Positions 1-7,280 of a DNA stretch of 9,152 nt are shown here, piece after piece. The translations under genes were made by a program, and so were the position numbers. Source of the stretch: Clostridia bacterium (GTDB taxonomy: Bacteria > Bacillota > Clostridia > Christensenellales > Borkfalkiaceae). The stretch covers positions 1 through 9,152 of the forward strand of contig JAGCMG010000023.1 in NCBI GenBank assembly GCA_017646555.1. The letters are read 5' to 3'. A model generated the notes under the pieces. The model had not been told where the DNA came from and did not search any database. It saw only the letters and a list, made by a program, of their open reading frames with translations. Position 1 is the first letter of the stretch; each line of letters begins with the position of its first letter.

Positions 1-2267
1 CCACCGTATACTATTTTAGCACCGTTAGAAAGTTCTGCAATTTTAACGCCCTTTGCACCCCTACTTACAGGATTTAAGTTAGCAGTGATAACGCGCTTAT
101 ATAAACCGTTATCGGTGATAACTATAACTTCGCCCTCATCATCAACGACGTTAGCGTAAATTATTTTATCGCCTTTTGCTACGTCCATAAGTTTTGAGCC
201 ACCTGCGTTTTTGTCTTGAAGCGCTAAGCCTTTATTCGTGCAGAATAAGATTTTGCCCTTTTCGGTTATGCACGCGATAAACTTTTCAGGATTAGCGTCG
301 TAGAAAGTAGCAGTTAAAAGAGTATCGCCGTCTTTTAAGTTCATTACCGAATAATATTGCTTTTGAAGATTAAACTTATTAAAGTTTATTCTCTTTGCAA
401 CGCCAAGCGTGGTTACCATTAAAATTTCCGTTTCAGGAAGTTCGCCGTCTTTTCCTGCGAATAACCCAACAGGATATTCATCACGCGAAACTTCCCTTGT
501 AATTTCGGTAAGTTTTACACCCTTTTCACGATATCTGCTTTCTGATAACGCAGACATTTCTATTTTAACTACGTTACCTTTATTAGTTACTGCGTAAATC
601 GTTTCGTCCGATTTAGCCTTAACGTAAAGCGACATTATTTCGTTTTTAGTCGTCTTTTCCGAAATACTACGGTCGGCGTTTGCAAACGACTTTTCAGTCA
701 TCTTTTTAATCATATTATTTGCCGTGTATGCAAACACCATATCTTCAACTATTACAGGTTCTTCCTTTTCGTCGGTTTCTACTTCCGTGCCGTCAGATAA
801 AAGTATAAGCGAACGACGTGGCTCTTTATACTTTTTCTTTATTTCAAGCATTTCCTTTTTAACTACTTCCATTTGAAGTTTTTTATCGGCTATAATCTCG
901 GAAAGTTCTTTAATAGTGATTTTAAGTTGTTTAAGTTCTTCTTCAAGTTTGTTTACTTCAAGTTTAGTGAGCCTTGCTAAACGTAAATCTAAAATCGCTT
1001 GTGCTTGAACTTCGGTAAGCGAAAATTCGCTCATTAAATTTTGTTTAGCGTGCGCCGTGTTATCGGAAGATTTGATTATCTTTATTACCTTATCGATATT
1101 TTTAACGGCTACGATTAAACCTTCTAAAATATGAGCGCGCTCTTTTGCTCTTTCTAAATCGAATTTACATCTTCTTAAAACTACTTCGCGTTGATAGTTA
1201 ACGTAATAACTTATGATATCTAAAAGCCCCATTTGTTTAGGTTTGCCACTTGCAATAGCAACCATATTTATACCGAAAGATATTTCAAGTTGCGTCTTTT
1301 TATACAAATACGCCAAAACTTTTTTAGGGTCAGCCTCTTTTTTAAGTTTTACTACTGCACGCATACCGTTACGGTCGGATTCGTCAACTACGTCGTGAAT
1401 TAACGAAGTTATATCGGTTTTTGTTTCTTTTAAGTCAACGATACTTTTTAATAAGTTTGCTTTATTTACTTGGAACGGTATTTCGGTTATAACGAGCATC
1501 TTTTTATCGCCGGTATCTTTTTCAATATTTACCCTTGCGCGAATTTTGATTTTGCCTTTTCCCGTTAAGTATGCTTTTTTAAGTTCTTCGTCAGCGATTA
1601 TATAACCCCCCGTTGGAAAATCAGGTCCTTTTATATGACGCATAAGCGAATCAATCTTAATTTTTGGATTATCGATATATGCAATCGTACCGTCGATAAC
1701 TTCGGCTAAATTGTGGGTAGGAATATTCGTTGCAAGACCTACTGCAATACCGTACGCACCGTTTACTAAAAGGTTTGGATAACGCCCTGGAAGCGTATCA
1801 GGTTCCATAAGCGTATCGTCAAAGTTTAAGTTAAAATTAACGGTTTCCTTTTCGATATCTCTTAAAAGTTCATAAGAAATTTGTTCAAGACGCGCTTCGG
1901 TATAACGATACGCAGCAGCGCCGTCGCCGTCTACCGTACCAAAGTTACCGTGGCCACTGATAAGTGGCATACGCATATTAAAGTTTTGCGCCATTCTAAC
2001 CAACGCGTCGTAAACGGAAGTATCACCGTGTGGGTGGTATTTCCCTAAACAATCGCCGACGATTTTAGCGCACTTTTTATGTGGTTTATCGGGTGTTAAT
2101 CCCATTTCGTACATAGTATATAAAATTCTACGCTGAACGGGTTTTAAACCGTCTTCAACCCTTGGTAAAGCACGGTCCATTATAACGTGTTCGGCATACG
2201 GCATCATTGAGCCGTGCAAAACGTCGCTTAAATTACTCTCAAAAATCTTTTCGTTTATATTATCCAT
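1..2267 (-). CDS. parC: DNA topoisomerase IV subunit A (ParC), C-terminus cut by window edge
   Basis: This is the DNA breakage-reunion subunit of a type IIA topoisomerase; with ParE it decatenates and relaxes chromosomal DNA in the cytoplasm. 755 codons are visible and the frame stays open at base 1. The start is ATG at 2267, preceded by AAGGAA (2278-2273) at 5-6 nt. The N-terminal region has MDRALPRVEDGLKPVQRR (about 30-47), GKYHPHGDTSVYDALVRMAQ (75-94, the quinolone-determining region, with Thr83 and Asp87 in E. coli GyrA numbering), and AAAYRYTEARL with the catalytic Tyr at 122. Ile174 in NGAYGIAVGLATNIP matches the DNA-intercalating isoleucine. A helical coiled-coil region follows (about 360-480), then a beta-pinwheel domain from about 500. 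The blade-1 position that carries the GyrA box (QRRGGKG) in gyrases instead reads NADRSISEKTT, and no such box occurs in the visible part. That favours ParC over GyrA. It follows parE by 27 bp with no terminator between, so they are probably cotranscribed. The family is certain; ParC rather than GyrA is likely. Confidence 0.93.
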   Translation of the reverse strand, partial: MDNINEKIFESNLSDVLHGSMMPYAEHVIMDRALPRVEDGLKPVQRRILYTMYEMGLTPDKPHKKCAKIVGDCLGKYHPHGDTSVYDALVRMAQNFNMRMPLISGHGNFGTVDGDGAAAYRYTEARLEQISYELLRDIEKETVNFNLNFDDTLMEPDTLPGRYPNLLVNGAYGIAVGLATNIPTHNLAEVIDGTIAYIDNPKIKIDSLMRHIKGPDFPTGGYIIADEELKKAYLTGKGKIKIRARVNIEKDTGDKKMLVITEIPFQVNKANLLKSIVDLKETKTDITSLIHDVVDESDRNGMRAVVKLKKEADPKKVLAYLYKKTQLEISFGINMVAIASGKPKQMGLLDIISYYVNYQREVVLRRCKFDLERAKERAHILEGLIVAVKNIDKVIKIIKSSDNTAHAKQNLMSEFSLTEVQAQAILDLRLARLTKLEVNKLEEELKQLKITIKELSEIIADKKLQMEVVKKEMLEIKKKYKEPRRSLILLSDGTEVETDEKEEPVIVEDMVFAYTANNMIKKMTEKSFANADRSISEKTTKNEIMSLYVKAKSDETIYAVTNKGNVVKIEMSALSESRYREKGVKLTEITREVSRDEYPVGLFAGKDGELPETEILMVTTLGVAKRINFNKFNLQKQYYSVMNLKDGDTLLTATFYDANPEKFIACITEKGKILFCTNKGLALQDKNAGGSKLMDVAKGDKIIYANVVDDEGEVIVITDNGLYKRVITANLNPVSRGAKGVKIAELSNGAKIVYG

Positions 2268-2294
2268 AATATTTCCTTAAATAGCGTATGAATT

Positions 2295-4247
2295 TTACTT
2301 TTTCAATAAATCTTTGTAGCCGTCAACCTTGTTAAAGTCGGCGTGTTCGGCTATATATTTTTTACGCTCTTCTAACTGGTCGCCCATAAGCGTAGTGATA
2401 AGTCTTTCAGCCTCAGTTGCGTCGTCAATAGTTACTCTCGTTAACGAACGCGTTTCAGGGTTCATTGTGGTGTCCCAAAGTTGTTCTGGGTCCATTTCGC
2501 CAAGCCCTTTATATCTTTGTATCATATAGCCTTTGCCGACTTTTGAAATTACTTTTGGCAATTCCTTGTCGTCGTAAGCGTATTCAACTACGTCCTTTTT
2601 ATAAACCTTATAAAGTGGTGGCATACCGATATATACGTGCCCTTCGCTTACAAGTTGTTTCATATAACGATAGAAAAAGGTTAAAAGTATTGCTCTAATA
2701 TGCGCGCCGTCGTCGTCCGCGTCGGCTAAAATGATAATTTTATCGTACTTTAATCCACTTATATCAAATTCGCCAGCAATACCCGTCCCAAGCGCAGATA
2801 TAATCGTTCTTATTTCTTCGTTTTGTAAAATTTGGTCAAGTTTTTTCTTTTCAACATTAAGTGGTTTACCACGAAGTGGTAAGATTGCTTGATACTGTCT
2901 TACCCTTGCTTGTTTTGCAGAACCTCCTGCCGAATCACCTTCTACGATAAATAATTCGTTTTGTTCGGCTTTTCTTCCTGAACACCCTGCAAGTTTACCA
3001 ACTAAACTTGCACCTTCTAAACTCTTGGATGCACGCGCTATTTCTTTAGCCTTTCTTGCAGCAAGTCTAACCTTTGCAGCCATTAACGCTTTTTGCATAA
3101 TAGAATCAAACACCGAAGAAAGTTTTTTATTACGCGTTAATTCGCTAATAACGTCATGCGTAGTCGTTTCAACAGGCATACGCGCTTCAGGGTTGCCAAG
3201 TTTGGTTTTTGTTTGACCTTCAAACTGAACGTTTTTCATCTTGATTGATAAAATTGCCGTCAAACCTTCCCTAAAATCGTCGCCTAAAAAACTACCGTCT
3301 TTTAACACGCGTTTTTCTTTCGCAACGTCGTTTAATACCCTTGTTAAACCCGACCTAAAACCTGTTTCGTGTGTACCACCCTCAGGCGTAGGAATGTTGT
3401 TTACGTATGAAAATACGCTTTCCGTATATGAATCGGTATGTTGAATAGCAAACTCAATAACGATACCGTCGCGTTCTTCAAAACCGTAAAGTGGTTCTTT
3501 ATACAAACAGTTTTTGCCGTCGTTTACGTACTTGACAAAATCCACTAAACCACCGTCGTATTTGAAGTTTAAGGTAACGGGATTTTCACCACGTAAATCG
3601 GAAAATTCTATATTTACGCCTTTATTTAAAAAGGCAAGTTCTTTCAAGCGTCTTTGAATAACGTCAGCCGAAAATGCAATTGTTTCAAACACGGTAGCAT
3701 CAGGCATAAAATGAACGAAAGTCCCTTTTTTAGTCGTCTTTTTGCCGGTATCTTTAAGTCTACCCATAGCAACACCCGACTTAACTTTGCCCGTTTCTTT
3801 ATCTAAATAACTTTTAAATTCCATTGTGTGAACGGTCTTTTTATAAACTTCAACTTTAAGCCATTCCGAAAGCGCGTTAGTAACCGACGCGCCAACGCCG
3901 TGAAGTCCACCCGAATAATTATAATTGCCGTCGCCGAATTTACCACCCGCGTGAAGTTGAGTAAATACTACTTCTACCCCCGAAACTCCCATTTTTGGGT
4001 GAATATCGGTAGGAATACCACGGCCGTTATCTTCAACTGACGCAGAACCGTCTTTATAAAGGTTGACTTTAACCGTATCGGCAAAACCGTTAGCACATTC
4101 GTCGATTGCATTATCAACGATTTCCCATAAAATATGGTGAAGCCCACGCGCGCCCGTTGAACCTATATACATACCTGGGCGCATACGAACTGCGTCTAAC
4201 CCCTCTAAAATCTTTATATCTTCTGCTATATATTTACCTTTTGCCAT
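2295..4247 (-). CDS. parE: DNA topoisomerase IV subunit B (ParE), ATPase subunit
   Basis: This is the ATP-binding and Toprim subunit of a type IIA topoisomerase, partner of the ParC encoded next to it. It is complete at 650 residues, the usual length for Bacillota GyrB/ParE. The GHKL ATPase domain shows WEIVDNAIDE with Glu42 (general base) and Asn46 (Mg-ATP), DNGRGIP at 73-79, and the ATP-lid motif GGLHGVGAS at 113-121. The transducer domain has QTKTKLGNPE at 345-354 (Lys347/Lys349). The Toprim domain has EGDSAGG at 436-442 and DADDDG at 509-514, supplying metal ligands Glu436, Asp509, Asp511 and Asp513. PLRGK (457-461) and QRYKGLGEM (577-585) complete the family pattern. The ATG at 4247 overlaps the TAA of the upstream AraC-type gene by one base (TAATG). 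The only Shine-Dalgarno-like sequence is AAAAAAAGG about 13 nt upstream, so translation probably depends on reinitiation after the upstream gene. The ParE rather than GyrB call follows from the missing GyrA box in the partner. Confidence 0.94.
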   Translation of the reverse strand: MAKGKYIAEDIKILEGLDAVRMRPGMYIGSTGARGLHHILWEIVDNAIDECANGFADTVKVNLYKDGSASVEDNGRGIPTDIHPKMGVSGVEVVFTQLHAGGKFGDGNYNYSGGLHGVGASVTNALSEWLKVEVYKKTVHTMEFKSYLDKETGKVKSGVAMGRLKDTGKKTTKKGTFVHFMPDATVFETIAFSADVIQRRLKELAFLNKGVNIEFSDLRGENPVTLNFKYDGGLVDFVKYVNDGKNCLYKEPLYGFEERDGIVIEFAIQHTDSYTESVFSYVNNIPTPEGGTHETGFRSGLTRVLNDVAKEKRVLKDGSFLGDDFREGLTAILSIKMKNVQFEGQTKTKLGNPEARMPVETTTHDVISELTRNKKLSSVFDSIMQKALMAAKVRLAARKAKEIARASKSLEGASLVGKLAGCSGRKAEQNELFIVEGDSAGGSAKQARVRQYQAILPLRGKPLNVEKKKLDQILQNEEIRTIISALGTGIAGEFDISGLKYDKIIILADADDDGAHIRAILLTFFYRYMKQLVSEGHVYIGMPPLYKVYKKDVVEYAYDDKELPKVISKVGKGYMIQRYKGLGEMDPEQLWDTTMNPETRSLTRVTIDDATEAERLITTLMGDQLEERKKYIAEHADFNKVDGYKDLLKK

Positions 4248-4249
4248 TA
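4245..4249 (-). other. Stop-start overlap (TAATG) joining the AraC-type gene to parE
   Basis: On the minus strand bases 4249-4245 read TAATG. TAA ends the AraC-family regulator and ATG begins parE, with the A at 4247 shared. Such junctions commonly support termination-reinitiation. The upstream ribosome-binding candidate (AAAAAAAGG, ending at 4261) is poorly spaced at 13 nt, which fits coupling better than independent initiation. The overlap is directly visible; coupling is inferred. Confidence 0.75.
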
Positions 4250-5071
4250 TTTAGTACCAACCTTTTTTTGATGTTTTAAGTCTGAATTTTTTTCATCAAT
4301 AAATTTTTTAGGGGAACACCCGTAAATTTTATCAAACGCACGATAAAATGTCGCTAAACTTTGAAATCCACTATCTAACGCTACTTTGCTTATGTTTTCA
4401 GTAGAATCAATATTATTAGCAAAATAATCAACTCTTAAACCGTTTACGTAATCGTTAAAAGAAGAATCAAGCGCTTTGCTCATTAAATGCGATACGTAAT
4501 GCTTATTAAGCCCTAACGCCGACGATATTTTATCAAGCGTTAACTCTTGACGATAATTGTTGTTAATAAAAATTAAAACCTCTTTAAGCGTATCGTAACT
4601 TGTAGGCAACTTTTCTTCGGTAAAACCACTAAAAGAAATAATAGTGCCAAGCAAGTATTTAACAAGCCCCTCTAACTGAATATAGTTAGTGTTATCAGCA
4701 CTGTTTTGTTTAAAAATTTCTTGAACGATAAAGTAAAGTTTACTAACTTCATCTTTGTCCGTAAAATACTTACGCGATAAAGTGCGCGTACCTTTTAATT
4801 GCTTGTACGATTCAAAATACACGTCCGGCACAATAAGCGTTAAATACTCCCCTTTACCTAACGTTGAGTGAACGTCAAACGAATCAGCAATTATTAAACT
4901 GTCTTTTTTCATTTTAACGATTTCACGATTTAGCATAAATTCTATACCGTCGGTTAACGCATAGCAAATTTCTATTTTACTATGATAATGCTCCTTTTTA
5001 AAAGGCGCGACGGAATGAAGACAAGTTATTGAATTGTCGCTATCTCTATGAATTTCATAATAGTTTTTCAT
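4247..5071 (-). CDS. AraC/XylS-family transcriptional regulator with N-terminal cupin sensor
   Basis: A cytoplasmic DNA-binding regulator of 274 residues when started at ATG 5071, typical for AraC-type sugar regulators. The N-terminal half is a cupin-like ligand domain (KEHYHSKIEICY about residues 26-37; then FMLNREIVKMKKDSLIIADSF, the usual beta-barrel pattern). The C-terminal third holds the paired helix-turn-helix domain: LTLDKISSALGLNKHYVSHLMSK (about 177-199) and ISKVALDSGFQSLATFYRAFDKIYGCSPKKF (about 227-257), which includes the family signature. The frame is open further upstream (TTG 5119, ATG 5110), but those codons lie on or upstream of a near-consensus promoter (5106-5078), and none of the three starts has a Shine-Dalgarno. 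ATG 5071 falls exactly at the predicted transcription start, suggesting a leaderless message. The gene lies next to two GH3 glycosidase genes and shares a repeated upstream element with one of them, so it probably senses a sugar or glycoside and controls them and itself. The ligand is unknown. Confidence 0.9.
   Translation of the reverse strand: MKNYYEIHRDSDNSITCLHSVAPFKKEHYHSKIEICYALTDGIEFMLNREIVKMKKDSLIIADSFDVHSTLGKGEYLTLIVPDVYFESYKQLKGTRTLSRKYFTDKDEVSKLYFIVQEIFKQNSADNTNYIQLEGLVKYLLGTIISFSGFTEEKLPTSYDTLKEVLIFINNNYRQELTLDKISSALGLNKHYVSHLMSKALDSSFNDYVNGLRVDYFANNIDSTENISKVALDSGFQSLATFYRAFDKIYGCSPKKFIDEKNSDLKHQKKVGTK
4326..4354 (-). promoter_or_regulatory. Weak candidate internal promoter for parE-parC inside the AraC-type gene
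   Basis: Within the 3' end of the regulator gene the minus strand has GCGACA (4354-4349), a 17-bp spacer, and TAAAAT (4331-4326) preceded by TGA, an extended -10. The -35 matches consensus at four of six positions and the -10 at five of six. The predicted start would be near 4319, about 70 nt upstream of the parE ATG. It would give the essential topoisomerase genes transcription independent of the regulator's promoter. AT-rich coding DNA yields such matches by chance, so this is tentative. Confidence 0.3.
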
Positions 5072-5077
5072 ATCTAT

Positions 5078-5106
5078 ATTATAACATATTTTGAAATAAA
5101 TTTCAA
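5078..5106 (-). promoter_or_regulatory. Promoter of the AraC-type regulator, apparently leaderless
   Basis: The minus strand reads TTGAAA (5106-5101), a 17-bp spacer, then TATAAT (5083-5078), with TG one base upstream of the -10 (extended -10). The -10 is perfect and the -35 is five of six. Placing +1 seven bases after the -10 puts it at 5071, the A of the regulator's ATG, so the mRNA would have no 5' leader. The promoter lies downstream of the GH3 terminator and starts a new transcription unit that runs into parE-parC. Confidence 0.8.
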
Positions 5107-5114
5107 GCATATAA

Positions 5115-5135
5115 AGCAATATTTGAGAATTTTTG
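5115..5135 (-). promoter_or_regulatory. Candidate AraC-type operator upstream of the regulator gene
   Basis: On the minus strand this is two adjacent 10-bp units, CAAAAATTCT and CAAATATTGC, followed by T. It matches the element at 7250-7270, upstream of the second GH3 gene, at 20 of 21 positions. The flanking bases are unrelated, so only the element itself is shared. It ends 8 bp upstream of the -35 box (about -64 to -44), a usual position for an activator. Two direct half-sites one helical turn apart suit the two helix-turn-helix motifs of an AraC-family protein. Binding by the adjacent regulator is inferred. Confidence 0.6.
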
Positions 5136-5148
5136 CAAATTTTTTTAC

Positions 5149-5180
5149 AAAAAAACAGCCCTTGTTAAAAAGGGCTGTTT
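5149..5180 (-). terminator. Rho-independent terminator after the second GH3 gene
   Basis: AAACAGCCCTT (5153-5163) and AAGGGCTGTTT (5170-5180) pair perfectly over 11 bp around a 6-base loop. On the minus strand the stem runs directly into a T-rich tail: seven consecutive T, counting the last three stem bases. It begins 15 bp after the GH3 stop codon and separates the glycosidase unit from the regulator-parE-parC unit. On the plus strand the stem has only three T after it and no convergent gene, so it serves the minus strand. Confidence 0.9.
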
Positions 5181-5196
5181 AATGCTATAAAGCATT
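5181..5196 (-). repeat. Small inverted repeat at the GH3 stop codon
   Basis: AATGCT (5181-5186) and AGCATT (5191-5196) form a 6-bp stem with a 4-base loop that overlaps the stop codon of the second GH3 gene and abuts the terminator stem. It could stack on the terminator or protect the 3' end, but the stem is short and AT-rich, and chance is possible. Confidence 0.35.
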
Positions 5197-7177
5197 ATAA
5201 ATTGATTTTTTGTTCTAACTTAATATCTCTACTTGAAGCGCCAATCATAATGTTGTATTCACCGTTTTCAAACGCAAAGTCGTCAGTTTTTACATCAAAG
5301 TAAGTCATTCTGCACTTGCAAATATCAAGTGTTACGGTTACTTCTTCGCCTGCTTTAATTAAGTCTTTTGAGTAGCCGATAAGGTCTTTAACAGGTCTAT
5401 CAATTACTTTTGCAGGTGCGGACATATAAATTTGAGAAATTTCTTTCGCATCAATATCAGATGTATTTTTAATTTTATACGAAACGGTTATACTCTTGCC
5501 GTTATCTTTTACCGATAAATCAGAATAAGTAAAATTAGCGTAACTTAAACCAAAACCAAATTCATACATAGGCTTAATATTATTCTTGTCATAATGACGA
5601 TAACCTACGTAAATACCGTCGGTGTAATAATCTTCCGTCATATAGTCGTTATAACGGTTAAGGCAAGAAATATCTTCCAATTTAACTGGGAAAGTTTCAG
5701 CAAGTTTGCCACAAGGGCTTGCATCACCGAACAAGAGTTTTGCCATAGCAACGTTTTCTCTTTCACCAGCGAAACCTACCAAGATAAGCGCGTCTACCCT
5801 ATCAATCCATGAGGAAACGTCAACTGCTGAACCTGCGTACAATAATACGATTACTTTGCCTTTATAGTGGTCACCGACGTATCTGATATACGCTTCAAGA
5901 GGTTCTTCAACCTTAATATCTTTTCTATCTTTACCTTCAGTTTCAACGTGTCTACCAGTAGCAACTGATAAAACCATATAGTCAGGATTTTCACCAACGT
6001 AATTAGCCGTTTCATCCGGATGGCCCCATGGATAAATCATGCTCGTTTCACCATTATATGAAACGATTTTATTCATAGCACTCTTTACGGTTGAAGTTGG
6101 GTCAACTTCCTTTAACGCTAAATCAATAGGTTTACATTCGTTTAAGCACCAAACGTGCGCCGAACCACCACCACAATATAAATCAGGTCTCCAAGTGCCG
6201 GCAACGCCTACGTGACTGCCTTTTTTCATAGGAAGAACGCCGTTGTTTTTAAGAAGTACTGCACCTTCTAAAGCGCCTTTTTCACAAATATCGTATCTTT
6301 CAAGCGTGGTTGTAGTAACCTTTCTTAAAGATTTCATTTCTTGAATTTTGTTAATCAAGTCAACGGTTTTACCAGCGCACGCGTCTATTTCAGCTTCGGT
6401 AAGTTCGCCTTTTTCGTAAGCCGATTTAACTTCTTCAAACATACCGTTTCTATACGGCATTTGAAGGGCTAACCCTGCTTTAACGGTGTTAACTTTGTTA
6501 TGCACGGCTTCCCAGTCGGAAATAATTGCACCGTCAAAACCTAAACGGTTATATAAAATATCGTTAATTTCTTTATTTTCAGAACACCATACCCCGTTAA
6601 CCTTATTGTACGCACACATAACGGTAGTCGGCTTTGCTTTACAAGCGTAACCAAAGTTACGAGTATAAATTTCCATAAGAGTACGCTTATCCATTTCGCT
6701 TGAACAACTTTGACGGTTAAATTCAGAATTGTTTGCACAATAGTGTTTAAGTGAACTACCTACGCCTTTTTCTTGTAACCCGTCAATATATTCTTTAGCA
6801 AGCGTTCCTGCTAAAAGTGGGTCTTCAGAAAAATATTCAAAGTTTCTACCACATCTTGGGTCACGCTTAATATTAATACCTGGTGCTAAAAGCATGTCAA
6901 CGCTTTCACCGATACAATCGTCAGCCATTGCGGACGCTGCTGATTTTACAAGTTCTTTATCCCAGGAGTTCGCCAAAACTGAAGGTGACGCATACGCGAT
7001 AGAACGGTGATGTAAATTCGTGCCATCTGCCCAGAATTCCACCTTTCTTAAACCACAAGGACCGTCTGCCATATTAAATTTATCAAGTTTTGGAATATCG
7101 TGAATATTCCACGCGTCTTTACCCGTTAAAAGAGTAATCTTTTCATCTAAAGTTAAATTTTTTAAATCGTTTATCAT
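5195..7177 (-). CDS. GH3 family glycoside hydrolase (beta-glucosidase/beta-xylosidase type), complete
   Basis: A retaining exo-acting glycosidase of 660 residues that releases terminal sugars from beta-linked oligosaccharides or glycosides. No signal peptide is present (MINDLKNLTL start), so it acts in the cytoplasm on imported substrates. The (beta/alpha)8-like domain covers about 1-290: MADGPCGLRK (36-45), KRDPRCGRNFEYFSEDP (104-120), KHY at 144-146, and GAIISDWEAVHNK with nucleophile Asp221. The alpha/beta sandwich domain (about 300-500) carries the predicted acid/base Glu414 in VETEGKDR. A fibronectin-III-like domain lies at about 560-655 (RPVKDLIGYSKDLIKAGEE). It lacks a PA14 insertion and is at the short end for three-domain GH3 enzymes. 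The ATG at 7177 is fixed by AGGAGG seven bases upstream. It is a tandem paralogue of the gene upstream, but with Glu after SDW where the paralogue has Gly, and a cysteine-rich loop GGGSAHVWCLNEC (336-348). It has its own promoter and terminator. Family certain; substrate (glucoside, xyloside, arabinoside or a plant glycoside) not determinable. Confidence 0.95.
   Translation of the reverse strand: MINDLKNLTLDEKITLLTGKDAWNIHDIPKLDKFNMADGPCGLRKVEFWADGTNLHHRSIAYASPSVLANSWDKELVKSAASAMADDCIGESVDMLLAPGINIKRDPRCGRNFEYFSEDPLLAGTLAKEYIDGLQEKGVGSSLKHYCANNSEFNRQSCSSEMDKRTLMEIYTRNFGYACKAKPTTVMCAYNKVNGVWCSENKEINDILYNRLGFDGAIISDWEAVHNKVNTVKAGLALQMPYRNGMFEEVKSAYEKGELTEAEIDACAGKTVDLINKIQEMKSLRKVTTTTLERYDICEKGALEGAVLLKNNGVLPMKKGSHVGVAGTWRPDLYCGGGSAHVWCLNECKPIDLALKEVDPTSTVKSAMNKIVSYNGETSMIYPWGHPDETANYVGENPDYMVLSVATGRHVETEGKDRKDIKVEEPLEAYIRYVGDHYKGKVIVLLYAGSAVDVSSWIDRVDALILVGFAGERENVAMAKLLFGDASPCGKLAETFPVKLEDISCLNRYNDYMTEDYYTDGIYVGYRHYDKNNIKPMYEFGFGLSYANFTYSDLSVKDNGKSITVSYKIKNTSDIDAKEISQIYMSAPAKVIDRPVKDLIGYSKDLIKAGEEVTVTLDICKCRMTYFDVKTDDFAFENGEYNIMIGASSRDIKLEQKINL
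6833..6877 (-). repeat. 45-bp tract identical between the two GH3 genes, copy 1
   Basis: The 45 bases are identical to 8927-8971 in the upstream GH3 gene, including third codon positions. They encode the conserved active-site segment INIKRDPRCGRNFEY. The surrounding sequence differs at many synonymous sites, so this patch suggests either local gene conversion between the tandem copies or strong constraint on a recent duplication. Confidence 0.7.
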
Positions 7178-7184
7178 TGCTATT

Positions 7185-7190
7185 CCTCCT
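7185..7190 (-). promoter_or_regulatory. Strong Shine-Dalgarno (AGGAGG) of the second GH3 gene
   Basis: AGGAGG lies 7 nt upstream of ATG 7177 and decides that start. It also shows that this organism uses canonical Shine-Dalgarno initiation, which makes the absence of any such site before the AraC-type gene more telling. Confidence 0.9.
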
Positions 7191-7204
7191 GCAATCGTGA
7201 TTTA

Positions 7205-7233
7205 ATTTTATCAAATATTCTCTCTTATTTCAA
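7205..7233 (-). promoter_or_regulatory. Promoter of the second GH3 gene
   Basis: The minus strand has TTGAAA (7233-7228), a 17-bp spacer, then TAAAAT (7210-7205), with TG one base upstream of the -10. The predicted +1 is near 7198, giving a leader of about 21 nt that contains the AGGAGG site. The architecture (same -35, same spacing, extended -10) is almost identical to the regulator's promoter at 5106-5078, which supports joint control. Confidence 0.78.
7212..7222 (+). promoter_or_regulatory. Inverted half-site CAAATATTCTC within the GH3 promoter spacer
   Basis: This plus-strand 11-mer exactly matches the minus-strand half-site at 7270-7260 but in opposite orientation. It fills most of the spacer between the -35 and -10 boxes and overlaps the TG of the extended -10 (about -24 to -14). 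Protein bound here would be expected to block RNA polymerase, so it may be the repressing arm of a dual-mode AraC-type control region. Inferred from position and sequence match only. Confidence 0.45.
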
Positions 7234-7249
7234 TACTTTTTTAATAGGT

Positions 7250-7270
7250 AGCAATATTTGAGAATATTTG
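7250..7270 (-). promoter_or_regulatory. Candidate AraC-type operator upstream of the second GH3 gene
   Basis: The minus strand reads CAAATATTCT then CAAATATTGC then T: two direct 10-bp units sharing CAAATATT. It differs from the element upstream of the regulator gene (5115-5135) at one of 21 positions. It lies 16 bp upstream of the -35 box (about -72 to -52). Probable binding site for the neighbouring AraC-family regulator, but the sequence is AT-rich and direct proof is lacking. Confidence 0.6.
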
Positions 7271-7280
7271 TTTACTTTTT

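Noticed and set aside
409..3444. Plus-strand open frames of 60-77 codons in the topoisomerase region, and similar ones elsewhere
   Set aside because: They lie entirely antisense to well-supported genes, resemble no known family, and have no convincing ribosome binding sites.
2295..4247. Naming the pair gyrB-gyrA
   Set aside because: The A subunit has no GyrA box at the expected blade-1 position. The B-subunit motifs do not separate the two names, so parE-parC is preferred, with residual doubt.
5072..5119. TTG 5119 or ATG 5110 as the start of the AraC-type gene
   Set aside because: Neither has a Shine-Dalgarno. The extra residues would be encoded across the -35, spacer and -10 of the near-consensus promoter, and a message from that promoter would not contain them.
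5153..5180. The terminator stem as bidirectional
   Set aside because: On the plus strand only three T follow the stem, and no plus-strand gene ends there.
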